Source: an uncultured Collinsella sp.
GTDB taxonomy: Bacteria > Actinomycetota > Coriobacteriia > Coriobacteriales > Coriobacteriaceae
Length of the DNA: 20,794 nt
Reading direction: 5' to 3'
Assembly: GCA_900550815.1 (NCBI GenBank)
Contig: URTW01000009.1
Coordinates: 1 to 20,794, forward strand
Position numbers and translations under genes: made by a program. This document shows, piece by piece, positions 1-7,834 of the stretch (position 1 is its first letter; the number at the start of each line of letters is the position of its first letter). A model generated the notes under the pieces. The model had not been told where the DNA came from and did no database searches. It saw only the letters and a program-made list of their open reading frames with translations.

Positions 1-312
1 CAAACGCCTGCCTCCCGGACTGCCGAATCAAACGAATCCAATACGCGGCAGGAAACCGCCACCACCCGCAGCAAAGATGAGCTGCTTGCCCGTACCGCGG
101 GCACAGACATGGTAAAAGCCGGTAACCGTTCTCCAAACGCGCTGCATGGCGCTCCCTTCGCCGGGATCTGCTTGCCATCCAATACAGCACGATTGAAGCG
201 TGCCATCAAAACATTCACGCAAAACAATACACTCGCGCGGCCAAAGGCAGCAATCAGGCGGCGAACGGCATCGTTGCAACAGGTCAACCCCCGCAATGCT
301 TACAAGAGCTGA
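1..312 (+). CDS. possible 3' end of a hypothetical gene (partial)
   Basis: Frame 1 is open from the window edge to a TGA at 310-312, giving 103 codons with no start needed inside the window. The product is hydrophilic, rich in Thr/Ser/Asn at first and strongly basic at the end, with an Arg-rich stretch near residues 80-90. I recognise no domain. Third positions are moderately G/C-rich, less so than in the Fe-S genes downstream, and no other frame on either strand looks better. If coding, it is the tail of a gene that begins outside the window. It could equally be non-coding sequence that happens to be open. Confidence 0.3.
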   Translation, partial: QTPASRTAESNESNTRQETATTRSKDELLARTAGTDMVKAGNRSPNALHGAPFAGICLPSNTARLKRAIKTFTQNNTLARPKAAIRRRTASLQQVNPRNAYKS

Positions 313-550
313 CCAATAGCTTGCCCAAGACGGACCCCCTCTACGGAAGTTCACGACCACAGAACATAGAGTTAAACCGTTTCAATTAAAACTTCCGGAC
401 TTCTCGCTACGAAAACTGAGCCGTTCGCCGAATATTCCGTGCATTTCGCGGTATTATAGGGGCTGCATGTCATGTCCCTTTCGAAGGGTCGCCCGGCAAT
501 CGCCAGCCACGGCCCCCAGACGGGACGCCAACACGATAGAGAGGAGAGGC
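313..550 (+). promoter_or_regulatory. intergenic leader and probable promoter of the Fe-S scaffold operon
   Basis: No gene is visible in these 238 bases, which are more AT-rich than the genes that follow. A TATTAT hexamer at 452-457 is the best -10 candidate, but no good -35 sits 16-18 bases upstream. The remaining leader of about 90 nt holds a short palindrome, CCCTTTCGAAGGG, at 476-488. It ends in GAGGAGAGGC directly before the ATG at 551, a good Shine-Dalgarno sequence. The promoter assignment is inference. Confidence 0.35.
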
Positions 551-1285
551 ATGCAGTACTCACAGGAAGTGGAGAACATGTGCCCCGTTGCCAAGGGTGC
601 ATACCACGGCCCCGCACCCATCCCTGAGGAGGGCAAGTGGGTCCAGGCTAAGGAGATTTCCGACATCTCCGGTCTTACGCACGGTGTGGGTTGGTGCGCA
701 CCTCAGCAGGGCGCCTGCAAGCTCACGCTGAACGTCAAGGACGGCATCATCGAGGAGGCCCTCGTTGAGACCATCGGCTGCTCGGGCATGACCCACTCTG
801 CCGCCATGGCTTCCGAGATCCTTCCCGGTAAGACCATCCTCGAGGCCCTCAACACCGACCTCGTCTGCGACGCCATCAACGTTGCTATGCGCGAGATCTT
901 CCTGCAGATCGTTTACGGCCGCAGCCAGACCGCGTTCTCCGAGGGCGGCCTGCCCGTGGGCGCCTCCCTCGACGACCTCGGCAAGGGCCTTCGCTCTCAG
1001 GTCGGCACCATGTTCGGCACCAAGGCCAAGGGCGCTCGTTACCTCGAGCTCGCTCAGGGCTACGTCACCCGCATGGCTCTCAACGACAAGAACGAGATCA
1101 TCGCATTCGAGTTCCTGAACCTCGGCAAGTTCACCGACGCCGTCAAGGCCGGCAAGACCCCCGAGGAGGCCATCGCTGGCGCTATGGGCCACTATGGTCA
1201 GTGGGAGAACGCTGCCAAGTACATCGACCCGCGCACCGACGAGGAGACTCACTCCGTCGCCAGCGTGTTCCCGGTTCACGAGTAG
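551..1285 (+). CDS. iron-sulfur cluster assembly scaffold-like protein (NifU/IscU N-terminal type)
   Basis: This 244-residue protein resembles the NifU/IscU scaffold fold. Five cysteines are visible, at residues 11, 49, 56, 77 and 106. Cys49/56, Cys77 (in ETIGCSGMTHSAAMAS, matching the GC-x4-S segment of IscU) and Cys106 (in DLVCDAINVAMREIF) fall where the three cluster-binding cysteines of IscU are expected. GKTILEAL after Cys77 matches the conserved GKTxxEA of the family. The protein is nearly twice the length of IscU, with an added C-terminal half of unknown role. I chose the ATG at 551 because GAGGAGAGG precedes it; an in-frame ATG at 467 lacks such a site. The next gene begins 18 bases after the stop, so the two form one operon. 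No SufBCD or cysteine desulfurase is nearby, so the client is unknown. Confidence 0.85.
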   Translation: MQYSQEVENMCPVAKGAYHGPAPIPEEGKWVQAKEISDISGLTHGVGWCAPQQGACKLTLNVKDGIIEEALVETIGCSGMTHSAAMASEILPGKTILEALNTDLVCDAINVAMREIFLQIVYGRSQTAFSEGGLPVGASLDDLGKGLRSQVGTMFGTKAKGARYLELAQGYVTRMALNDKNEIIAFEFLNLGKFTDAVKAGKTPEEAIAGAMGHYGQWENAAKYIDPRTDEETHSVASVFPVHE

Positions 1286-1303
1286 AAAGGGAGGGAAATA
1301 ACT

Positions 1304-2308
1304 ATGACTGTTACGTTCGAAGGTTACGAGCGCCGCGCTGACAAGATCAACAAGTGCCTCGCCGACAACGGCATCGCCTCCCTCGAGGAAGCTCTGCAGA
1401 TCTGCACCGACAAGGGCTTCACCCCGCGAGAGATCGTCAACAACACCCAGTCCATCGCCTTCCAGAACGCCGAGTGGGCCTACACCCTCGGTTGCGCTCT
1501 CGCTGTCAAGCGTGGCGCCAAGTCCGCTTCTGAGGCTGCCGCCATCATCGGCGAGGGCATCCAGGCCTTCACCGTTCCCGGCTCCGTCGCCGAGGACCGC
1601 AAGGTCGGTCTGGGCCACGGCAACCTGGGCGCTATGCTGCTCTCCGACGACACCGAGTGCTTCGCCTTCCTGGCAGGTCACGAGTCCTTCGCTGCCGCTG
1701 AGGGTGCTATCGGCCTGGCTCTGAACGCCAACAAGGCTCGCAAGAAGCCGCTGCGCGTCATCCTCAACGGTCTGGGCAAGGACGCTGCTCAGATCATCGC
1801 CCGCATCAACGGCTTCACCTACGTGAAGACCCAGTTCGACTACTTCACGGGCGAGCTCAAGGTCGTCGAGACCATCCCCTACTCCGATGGTCCCCGCGCC
1901 GCCGTCAACTGCTACGGCGCCGACGACGTCCGCGAGGGCGTTGCCATCATGTGGCACGAGAACGTCGACATCTCGATCACCGGTAACTCCACCAACCCCA
2001 CGCGCTTCCAGCACCCCGTCGCTGGCACCTACAAGAAGGAGCGCCTCGAGGCTGGCAAGAAGTACTTCTCCGTCGCTTCTGGTGGCGGCACTGGCCGTAC
2101 CCTGCACCCGGACAACATGGGCGCCGGCCCTGCCTCTTACGGCATGACCGACACCATGGGCCGTATGCACTCCGACGCCCAGTTCGCCGGTTCTTCCTCC
2201 GTGCCTGCGCACGTCGACATGATGGGTCTCATCGGCATGGGCAACAACCCCATGGTCGGTGCCACCGTCGCCTGCGCTGTCGCCGTCGAGGAGGCCCTCA
2301 AGGCCTAA
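1304..2308 (+). CDS. GGGtGRT-family protein
   Basis: This 334-residue protein carries the family signature GGGTGRT at residues 260-266, followed by LHPDNMGAGP. The family is named for this motif (Pfam GGGtGRT) and has no established biochemical function that I know of. The protein appears cytoplasmic, with no signal peptide or membrane helix. Conserved-looking Gly/Asn-rich patches include GLGHGNLGAMLLSDDTECFAF and MGLIGMGNNPMVGATVA near the C terminus. GGGAGG upstream of the ATG is a good ribosome site. It lies in an operon with the NifU-like gene 18 bases upstream and is closed by a strong terminator. The pairing suggests a role linked to Fe-S chemistry in anaerobes, which is inference from context. 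Codon use is extremely biased to C/G third positions, consistent with high expression. Confidence 0.85.
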   Translation: MTVTFEGYERRADKINKCLADNGIASLEEALQICTDKGFTPREIVNNTQSIAFQNAEWAYTLGCALAVKRGAKSASEAAAIIGEGIQAFTVPGSVAEDRKVGLGHGNLGAMLLSDDTECFAFLAGHESFAAAEGAIGLALNANKARKKPLRVILNGLGKDAAQIIARINGFTYVKTQFDYFTGELKVVETIPYSDGPRAAVNCYGADDVREGVAIMWHENVDISITGNSTNPTRFQHPVAGTYKKERLEAGKKYFSVASGGGTGRTLHPDNMGAGPASYGMTDTMGRMHSDAQFAGSSSVPAHVDMMGLIGMGNNPMVGATVACAVAVEEALKA

Positions 2309-2344
2309 TCGCGCCCGCGCGATGCTCATATAGTTGAGCTTTGG

Positions 2345-2377
2345 AGCCGCTACCCACCCGGGTAGCGGCTCTTTTTG
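2345..2377 (+). terminator. Rho-independent terminator of the Fe-S scaffold/GGGtGRT operon
   Basis: An 11-bp perfect stem, AGCCGCTACCC with GGGTAGCGGCT (2345-2355 and 2360-2370), closes a four-base loop. CTTTTTGTTT follows. It starts 36 bases after the GGGtGRT stop codon. Confidence 0.9.
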
Positions 2378-2380
2378 TTT

Positions 2381-2410
2381 GCGCTGTCGCAGGGTAGCTA
2401 ATGCCGATAT
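2381..2410 (+). repeat. intergenic motif shared with 15081-15110, copy 1
   Basis: The 13-mer CTGTCGCAGGGTA occurs here and again at 15084-15096. Similarity extends outwards: GC(G/A) before it, then GCTAAT and GATAT after it with a 2-base gap on either side. Both copies are intergenic and in the same orientation. Here it lies between the terminator and the flavoprotein gene. Its role is unknown. Confidence 0.5.
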
Positions 2411-2564
2411 ATCAGTTGGGGCGAAATACGAGATGTGATGAGATGGAGCGTCAGAGCGTCCATGACGCCCACCTGCCATATTTGCCCTTTACCGATTTGC
2501 CGGGTCTTTGCGGCCCCATTGCCGATCACCCGTGCGACAATGCGCCGGACGAGAAAGGAATCCG

Positions 2565-4091
2565 ATGGAATCGACTGATGTACTGGTAATTGGAGCTGGC
2601 ATTGCGGGCCTTTGCGCCGCCATCGAAGCGGCACGCACGGGTGCAACCGTCGCTGTGGCAAGCGCTGGCAAGACTATGAGTGGATCGAGCTTCTTCCCCG
2701 GAACCTGGGGCCTGGGGCTTATCGGACCCGTTAACGAAGACGACGAACAAGACCTCATCGACACCATTCAGACCGTTGGTGGCGGCGTCGCCGACCCCGA
2801 GCTTGTCCAGACGTTTGTCCACGGCATTCCCCATGCAATTGAATGGCTCGAGCAAGACCTGGGCGTTGAGCTTCAGCGTCCGCAAAGCGCCGAGAGTGCT
2901 CAGCAAAAGCAGTTTATCCCCTGCTTTGACCACAAGACGCGCATGTGGCGCGGCCTCACCCGCAAGCCCCTTGAGGACGCTCTGACGACCTGGATCGAGT
3001 CGCTCGGCATTCGCCTGCTCCCCCGCCATGAGCTTATTGACCTTGTTGAGGACACGAACGGCAGAATAACCGGAACCGTACTCTACGACCTCACCGAAAA
3101 TCGAATCGTGCCCTTTGCTGCCAAGGCCACGATCATCGCAGCCGGTGGCACAGGCGGCCTGTTCGAGCGCGGCCTTACGTCGGCTGATGTGCTCAGCTCC
3201 TCGCAGGCCATCGCGCTGGCGCACGGCGCAACACTTACTAATATAGAGTTCATGCAGATGATGCCCGGCTTCATCGAGCCCAAGCGCAACCTGGTCTTCA
3301 ACGAGAAAACCTGGCGCTACGTACATGTAGACCAGCCGGTAGATATTGCCGACGACAAGCTGGACGACCTGCTCGAGCAGCGCTCTGGATATGGTCCCTT
3401 CACGTCACGCTTGGCCTCCCGCGCTATCGATCTCGTCATCGATCAGGCAGGTGCCGAAGGCCTGGCACTCCACTACGACTTCCCCCGCGAGGATGTCCCA
3501 GAGTTTGTGCAGACCTTTGCCACCTGGCTGCAAGACGAGCACGGCATCGCCCCGACTGACGAGATGCGCGTTGCGATGTATGCCCACGCCGCTAACGGCG
3601 GCATCAAGATCGATAAGACCGCGCACACGGGCGTTGAGGGCCTCTACGCTTGCGGCGAGGCGACAGGCGGCATGCACGGAGCCGACCGCATTGGTGGCTT
3701 GTCAAGCGCCAACGGCATCGTGTTCGGGCTCATCGCAGGCGCATCGGCAGCCCTTGCAGCACAGAAAGAGCCTAAGACAGCCCCGAAGGCGGATATCGCC
3801 CTCCCCCAGCACGGCATTGCCACAACAGATGCCGAGCGCCTGACCCGCAGCCTTAAGCACACGATGAGTACCTATTGCATGATCAACCGCACCGAAACAG
3901 GCCTATCCGAAGCACTACACGAGCTTGAGGGCTTGAAGACGGAGGCAACGACCTTGAGCACACAGAAAGCCCAGGACAGCGAAGTCGCAGCCCTCGCCCG
4001 CCTGCAATCGCAGATTCAGCTGGCACAGGAAATAGTCAAAGCCATGCGCAAGCGAACTGAAAGCTTAGGTTCGCACTATCGAGCGGACTAA
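2565..4091 (+). CDS. FAD-dependent oxidoreductase, fumarate reductase / L-aspartate oxidase superfamily, divergent
   Basis: This 508-residue protein has the dinucleotide-binding motif VIGAGIAGLCAA at residues 8-19 and the late FAD motif GLYACGEATGGMHGADR, typical of FrdA/SdhA/NadB flavoproteins. It ends with the helical C-terminal domain of that superfamily. No signal peptide or membrane segment is seen, so it is probably cytoplasmic. Two expected substrate-site features look altered. The usual Q-F-H-P-T segment reads FMQMMPGF (residues 229-236), without His. The late R-T-E-S-R-G-A-H motif reads RTESLGSH, with Leu501 in place of Arg. It also stops a few residues after that motif, where FrdA continues. 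The ATG at 2565 is preceded by GAGAAAGGAA. The gene stands alone, with no Fe-S or haem partner subunit nearby. The substrate is unknown; calling it fumarate reductase or NadB would overreach. Confidence 0.8.
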   Translation: MESTDVLVIGAGIAGLCAAIEAARTGATVAVASAGKTMSGSSFFPGTWGLGLIGPVNEDDEQDLIDTIQTVGGGVADPELVQTFVHGIPHAIEWLEQDLGVELQRPQSAESAQQKQFIPCFDHKTRMWRGLTRKPLEDALTTWIESLGIRLLPRHELIDLVEDTNGRITGTVLYDLTENRIVPFAAKATIIAAGGTGGLFERGLTSADVLSSSQAIALAHGATLTNIEFMQMMPGFIEPKRNLVFNEKTWRYVHVDQPVDIADDKLDDLLEQRSGYGPFTSRLASRAIDLVIDQAGAEGLALHYDFPREDVPEFVQTFATWLQDEHGIAPTDEMRVAMYAHAANGGIKIDKTAHTGVEGLYACGEATGGMHGADRIGGLSSANGIVFGLIAGASAALAAQKEPKTAPKADIALPQHGIATTDAERLTRSLKHTMSTYCMINRTETGLSEALHELEGLKTEATTLSTQKAQDSEVAALARLQSQIQLAQEIVKAMRKRTESLGSHYRAD

Positions 4092-4133
4092 GCCGAGCAC
4101 CCCTCCAGAGCAGAACATAACTTCTCGATATTA

Positions 4134-4169
4134 ATGGGTCCCGTGAGCTCAAAGCGACACAGGGCCCAT
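4134..4169. other. imperfect hairpin downstream of the flavoprotein gene
   Basis: A 12-bp stem (4134-4145 with 4158-4169) has one mismatch, one G-T pair and a 12-base loop. It begins 42 bases after the flavoprotein stop. No T-run follows on either strand, so it is a poor intrinsic terminator. It may still mark an RNA end or protect one. Confidence 0.3.
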
Positions 4170-4252
4170 TCGCGTCCGCGCGGGCAAATATACTCATTCT
4201 GAATACGGAGTCGACATAGTCCACGTAGACAAACGAACAGAAAGGAAGAGAT

Positions 4253-5113
4253 ATGGACAGCAGGGATATCGAGAAATGGCGTGTCGAACTTGACAGCTAC
4301 GCCCATGTAGAAGACGGCGTTGAGTATTGGCTCGCACGCGATTTAATGGAACCCCTCGGATACACCCAATGGCGTAATTTTGAGACTGCAGTTAAGAGAT
4401 CCATGGCATCGTGTGACACCAATAAAATGCCTGTTGCCGCCCATTTTGCTGAGGCCAGCAAAATGGTAGATGCCGGCATCGCCAAACGAGCCGTAAAAGA
4501 CTACAAGCTGACGCGCTACGCATGCTATTTAATCGCCCAAAACGGAGACCCAAACAAGCCCGAAATCGCACTCGCACAGGCGTACTTCGCCGTGCAGACA
4601 CGCCGTCAGGAGCTCATAGAGCAGCGCTTCGCAGAGATTCAGCGCTTGCAGGCGCGCCACTCGCTATCCGATTCAGAGAAACAGCTCTCGGGTATTGCGT
4701 TCAAACGCGGCGTGGACTCCAAAGGATTCGCGATCATCAAGTCGAAGGGCGATGAGGCGTTATTCGGCGGCAGAAGCACGGCGGAAATGAAGCAGCAGCT
4801 CGGCGTACCCAAGAGCGCGGCATTGGCGGACAGGTTAGCCGATGTCCTCATCAAAGCAAAGGACCTCACGAACTCGATGACGGCCTTCAACGCCGAGGAA
4901 CACGACTTGTACGGTCTGGACCAGATCAAACAAGAACACGTCGAGAACAACACGAGCGTGCGTGGCAGCCTCATCGACCGCGGAATTGTTCCCGAGAACC
5001 TACCGCCTGCCGAGGATACAAAAAAGCTCGAGCGTCGCGTGAAGGCAGACGAGAAGAAACTCAAGGAGGGTACTGACGGTTTCACCGATCCCCAGGGTAG
5101 ACTCAATCTGTGA
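4253..5113 (+). CDS. dinD: DNA damage-inducible protein D (DinD)
   Basis: This 286-residue protein is close in length to E. coli DinD (274). It starts with the BRO-N-like region of the family ([20 protein letters not shown] at about residues 24-43). It continues with the typical helical middle ([34 protein letters not shown]) and the conserved tail ([23 protein letters not shown]). E. coli DinD is SOS-induced and has been reported to act on RecA filaments. Whether this homologue does so is inference. AAGGAAGAG precedes the ATG. I looked for a LexA operator upstream and found only an isolated CGAAC half-site at 4234-4238, so SOS control is not shown. Base composition is less GC-rich than in flanking housekeeping genes. 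The gene lies just beyond the 3' end of a tRNA gene, both mild hints of acquisition. Confidence 0.85.
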   Translation: MDSRDIEKWRVELDSYAHVEDGVEYWLARDLMEPLGYTQWRNFETAVKRSMASCDTNKMPVAAHFAEASKMVDAGIAKRAVKDYKLTRYACYLIAQNGDPNKPEIALAQAYFAVQTRRQELIEQRFAEIQRLQARHSLSDSEKQLSGIAFKRGVDSKGFAIIKSKGDEALFGGRSTAEMKQQLGVPKSAALADRLADVLIKAKDLTNSMTAFNAEEHDLYGLDQIKQEHVENNTSVRGSLIDRGIVPENLPPAEDTKKLERRVKADEKKLKEGTDGFTDPQGRLNL

Positions 5114-5156
5114 AAGCGGCTGCGCCCTTTCGGGTTCGACCCCATGCGAGGTTAAC

Positions 5157-5187
5157 AAAAAAGCGACCAGCCTAAGCCAGTCGCTTT
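5157..5187 (-). terminator. terminator of the tRNA-His/tRNA-Lys transcript
   Basis: Read on the minus strand, a 10-bp stem (AGCGAC...GTCGCT, with wobble pairs near a TTAG loop) is followed by six T residues. It starts about 10 bases after the tRNA-Lys CCA end. On the plus strand the same hairpin has only TTT after it, so it may weakly stop dinD transcription as well. Confidence 0.8.
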
Positions 5188-5196
5188 AACATGCTT

Positions 5197-5272
5197 TGGT
5201 GGGCCGTCAGGGGGTCGAACCCTGGACCTTGGGATTAAGAGTCCCCTGCTCTACCAACTGAGCTAACGACCC
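5197..5272 (-). tRNA. tRNA-Lys (anticodon CTT)
   Basis: The minus strand folds as a complete 76-nt tRNA. The acceptor GGGTCGT pairs with ACGGCCC, the D-arm contains AGCTCAGTTGGTAGAGC, and the anticodon loop is CTCTTAA with anticodon CTT. The T-arm carries GGTTCGACC, and CCA is encoded at 5197-5199. It lies 22 bases downstream of tRNA-His on the same strand and shares its promoter. Confidence 0.97.
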
Positions 5273-5294
5273 GATATCAACACGAAGCAAGAAC

Positions 5295-5371
5295 TGGGGT
5301 GGGTAAAGGGACTCGAACCCTCGACCTACGGGACCACACCCCGTCGCTCTAGCCAACTGAGCTACACCCAC
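5295..5371 (-). tRNA. tRNA-His (anticodon GTG)
   Basis: The minus strand gives a full cloverleaf. The acceptor GTGGGTG pairs with TACCCAC, the D-arm contains AGCTCAGTTGGCTAGAGC, the anticodon stem ACGGG pairs with CCCGT around loop GTGTGGT (anticodon GTG), and the T-arm contains GGGTTCGAGTCCC. The discriminator is C73 with CCA encoded. A G is available at -1 (position 5372) opposite C73, the identity pair expected for histidine tRNA. Confidence 0.97.
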
Positions 5372-5398
5372 CGTGTCCTGTGCGCTTCGCGCTCGACT

Positions 5399-5427
5399 AT
5401 TATTGCAAGGAACGCCACGCGATGCAA
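5399..5427 (-). promoter_or_regulatory. promoter of the tRNA-His/tRNA-Lys operon
   Basis: On the minus strand, TTGCAT (-35, at 5422-5427) and AATAAT (-10, at 5399-5404) are separated by 17 bases. The -10 lies 27 bases before the tRNA-His 5' end. The promoter at 9860-9888 has nearly the same sequence and identical spacing. Confidence 0.65.
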
Positions 5428-5537
5428 GCCCCAATTTTCAAGAATTTTGAAAAGAGTTTTTCGAGACCATTTCGAGCAAATCCTACCGGTTCCATAGGAG
5501 TAAACTTGCCCCACTGCAAATGCTCGAAAGGACCGGC

Positions 5538-6719
5538 ATGAAAGAACTCTCCAACCGTACGGCAACGTTTACCGATTCCGTCATCCGCCGTATGACGCGC
5601 ATCTCCAACAAGTATGACGCCGTCAACCTGTCGCAGGGCTTCCCTGACTTCGATCCCCCAGCGCAGCTGCTCAACAGCCTGCGCGCCCTCGCCCGCGCCC
5701 CCAAGCCGCTCTATCACCAGTACTCCATCACCTGGGGCTCCCAGGCCATGCGAGCGGCGCTTGCCGCCAAGCAGGAGCTTTTTATGGGCATGTCGGTAAA
5801 CACCAACGAGAATATCGTAGTCACCTGCGGCTCCACCGAGGCCATGATGGCCGCCATGATGACGGTTACGAACCCCGGAGACAAGGTCGTCATCTTCTCG
5901 CCGTTCTACGAGAACTACGGCGCTGACACCATTCTCTCGGGTGCCGAGCCCATCTATGTGCCGCTCAACCCGCCCACATTCGACTTTGACCGTGAGACGC
6001 TCGAGGCAGCCTTCCGCGACAACGACCCCAAGGCCATCGTCCTGTGCAACCCTTCCAACCCTTGCGGCAAGGTCTTTACGCGCGAGGAGCTCACCTTTAT
6101 CGCCGACCTCTGCAAAAAGTACGACGCCTACTGCATTACCGACGAGGTATACGAGCACATCGTCTACGCGCCCCACGAGCACGTCTATATGGCCACGCTG
6201 CCCGGCATGTTCGAGCGAACCATCAGCTGCAGCTCGCTGTCTAAGACGTACTCCATCACCGGCTGGCGTCTGGGCTACACCATCGCCCCGGCCCAGATCA
6301 CCGAGCGTATCAAGAAGGTCCACGACTTTCTCACCGTGGGTGCCGCCGCTCCCCTGCAGGAAGCCGTTGTCACCGCCCTCAACTTCGATGACAGCTATTA
6401 CGATGAGGTCCTCGACCTCTACACCGCCAAACGCGACCTGTTCTGCCAGGGGCTCGATAGCATCGGTCTTGAGCATAACGTGCCGCAGGGCGCCTACTAC
6501 GTCATGATGGACATCTCTGAGTTTGGCTATGACAGCGACCTCGAATTCTGCGAGGACCTCGCGTCTAAGGTGGGCGTGGGCGCCGTGCCCGGCTCGAGCT
6601 TCTTCCGCGAGCCCGTCAACCATCTGATTCGTTTCCACTTTGCCAAGCGGGACGAGACGCTTAACGCGGCACTGGAGAACCTCAAGTCGCTACGTGATAA
6701 AATCAAGCCGCGCGGGTAA
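5538..6719 (+). CDS. PLP-dependent class I/II aminotransferase
   Basis: This 393-residue protein is a fold-type I aminotransferase. The N-terminal NLSQGFPDFDPP, the central NPSNPCGKVF (substrate/PLP Asn), ITDEVYEHIVY (PLP Asp/Tyr) and SLSKTYSITGWRLGY, with the Schiff-base lysine at about residue 236, are all present. The Arg for substrate carboxylate binding is probably in the C-terminal HLIRFHFAK. The sequence is closest in style to kynurenine/methionine/aspartate-type aminotransferases of the YbdL/PatA group. Exact substrate cannot be read from motifs. I chose the ATG at 5538, preceded by GAAAGGA at 5525-5531, over an in-frame ATG at 5520. It stands alone, with a terminator after it. Confidence 0.9.
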   Translation: MKELSNRTATFTDSVIRRMTRISNKYDAVNLSQGFPDFDPPAQLLNSLRALARAPKPLYHQYSITWGSQAMRAALAAKQELFMGMSVNTNENIVVTCGSTEAMMAAMMTVTNPGDKVVIFSPFYENYGADTILSGAEPIYVPLNPPTFDFDRETLEAAFRDNDPKAIVLCNPSNPCGKVFTREELTFIADLCKKYDAYCITDEVYEHIVYAPHEHVYMATLPGMFERTISCSSLSKTYSITGWRLGYTIAPAQITERIKKVHDFLTVGAAAPLQEAVVTALNFDDSYYDEVLDLYTAKRDLFCQGLDSIGLEHNVPQGAYYVMMDISEFGYDSDLEFCEDLASKVGVGAVPGSSFFREPVNHLIRFHFAKRDETLNAALENLKSLRDKIKPRG

Positions 6720-6744
6720 GGACGGCCCGGCAACTAAAGCAACC

Positions 6745-6787
6745 AAAGAAGCCCCGCACCGCCCGCCACGTTGCGAGGCTTCTTTTT
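6745..6787 (+). terminator. terminator after the aminotransferase gene
   Basis: AAGAAGCC (6746-6753) pairs with GGCTTCTT (6777-6784), with CGCA/TGCG pairing inside the loop region, and is followed by TTT. It begins about 25 bases after the stop. Confidence 0.75.
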
Positions 6788-6860
6788 ATAGCGCTTTCTT
6801 AAATGGTTTAGAGCCCTATACTTTAGTCACGGAGCAACTCGTCCCAGAGAGAGGAATACT

Positions 6861-7751
6861 ATGGCAGAACAGCAGCTTATCGGAGCGCTCGAGGCCGGCG
6901 GCACCAAGATGGTCTGCGCCACGGGCTATGCAGACGGTACGGTCCTGGAGCGTGAGCAGATCGCGACCACGACCCCGCAGGAGACCGTTGAGGCCGTCAA
7001 TGCATGGTTTGCCGACAAGGGCATCGCCGCGCTGGGCATCGGCGCCTTTGGCCCCACCGCAGTCAACCCCGCCTCGCCCCAATCCGGCTAGAGCCTGGAG
7101 ACGCCTTAAACGGCATGGCGCTACTTTGAGCTGCTGGGCACTATCCATAACGAGCTCAATATCCCCTGCGGCTACGATACCGACGTCAACGTCGCCTGCC
7201 TAGGCGAGGTCACGTTTGGTTGCGCCAAGGGCCTTACCGATGTGGTCTACCTGACCATCGGCACCGGCGTGGGCGCCGGCGTGCTCTCGGGCGGTAAGCT
7301 CGTGCACGGCATGATGCATCCCGAGGCCGGCCACATCCTGGGCACGCGCGACCCGCGCGACACCATCGGCGAGCATAGCGCCTGCCCCTTCCACGACAAC
7401 TGCCTAGAGGGCCTCATCGCCGGCCCCGGCGTTAAAAAGCGCTGGGATGGCAAGAGCGCCGGAGACATGACCGATGACCCGGAGGCCATGGACCTGCTCG
7501 CCGGCTATCTGGCACAGGCGCTCATGACCTACACGCTGTGCTACGCGCCGCAAAAGATCATCATCGGCGGCGGCGTGGCCGACCACACCCCCATCGTGCC
7601 GCTCGCGCGCAAAAAGTGCGCCGAGATGCTCAACGGCTATATCGTCACGCCCGAGGTCAACGACATCGATACCTACATTGTCAACAACAGCCTCGAGGGC
7701 AAGCAGGGCATCATGGGCTGCCTGGCCCTGGGCGCACAGGCGCTTCAGTAG
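6861..7751 (+). pseudogene. ROK-family fructokinase, interrupted by two in-frame stops
   Basis: One reading frame spans 297 codons, the normal size of a ROK fructokinase. The N-terminal phosphate loop GALEAGGTK, AFGPTAVNPASP, then GYDTDVNVACLGE, LTIGTGVGAGVL and the zinc-site region HPEAGHI...CPFHDNCLEG are all in the same frame. Codon 77 is TAG (7089-7091) and codon 83 is TAA (7107-7109). They fall just where family members read a short segment before TPKxAW. Sequence on both sides stays in frame, so no indel is needed. The patch 7080-7109 looks altered by several base changes. The gene has a good ribosome site (GAGAGGAA) and a possible TATACT -10 at 6817-6822. Either it is a recent pseudogene or the patch is an assembly/sequencing error. 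An intact gene would phosphorylate fructose or a related hexose. Confidence 0.85.
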
Positions 7752-7834
7752 CAGACGCACCCACAGGGCGTGGCGCGACCGGCAAATCCGACCTACGGAA
7801 CGACGTCACCACGCCTCATATAAGCCCTCAAATA

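Noticed and set aside
28..360. 110-codon minus-strand frame at the left edge
   Set aside because: Cys/Gly/Arg-rich product with no motif or ribosome site. The plus-strand frame 1 looks slightly more gene-like, though that too is uncertain.
560..2479. 639-codon open frame on the minus strand opposite the Fe-S scaffold and GGGtGRT genes
   Set aside because: It is an antisense shadow produced by C/G-rich third positions. Both plus-strand genes have clear family motifs and ribosome sites.
4234..4252. LexA operator for dinD
   Set aside because: Only a CGAAC half-site is present; the matching GTTCG half is missing at the right spacing.
5131..5142. GGGTTCGACCCC, resembling a tRNA T-arm, as an attachment site or tRNA remnant
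   Set aside because: Only 12 bases, nearly self-complementary, and in the opposite orientation to tRNA-Lys. The surrounding bases do not continue the match.
5400..6638. 412-codon minus-strand frame opposite the aminotransferase; likewise 19544-20701 opposite proB
   Set aside because: Antisense shadows of well-supported genes, without ribosome sites or recognisable domains.
7089..7109. TAG in the ROK gene as a recoded pyrrolysine codon
   Set aside because: A second stop, TAA, lies six codons later, and no pyl genes are seen. Nonsense mutation or assembly error is simpler.
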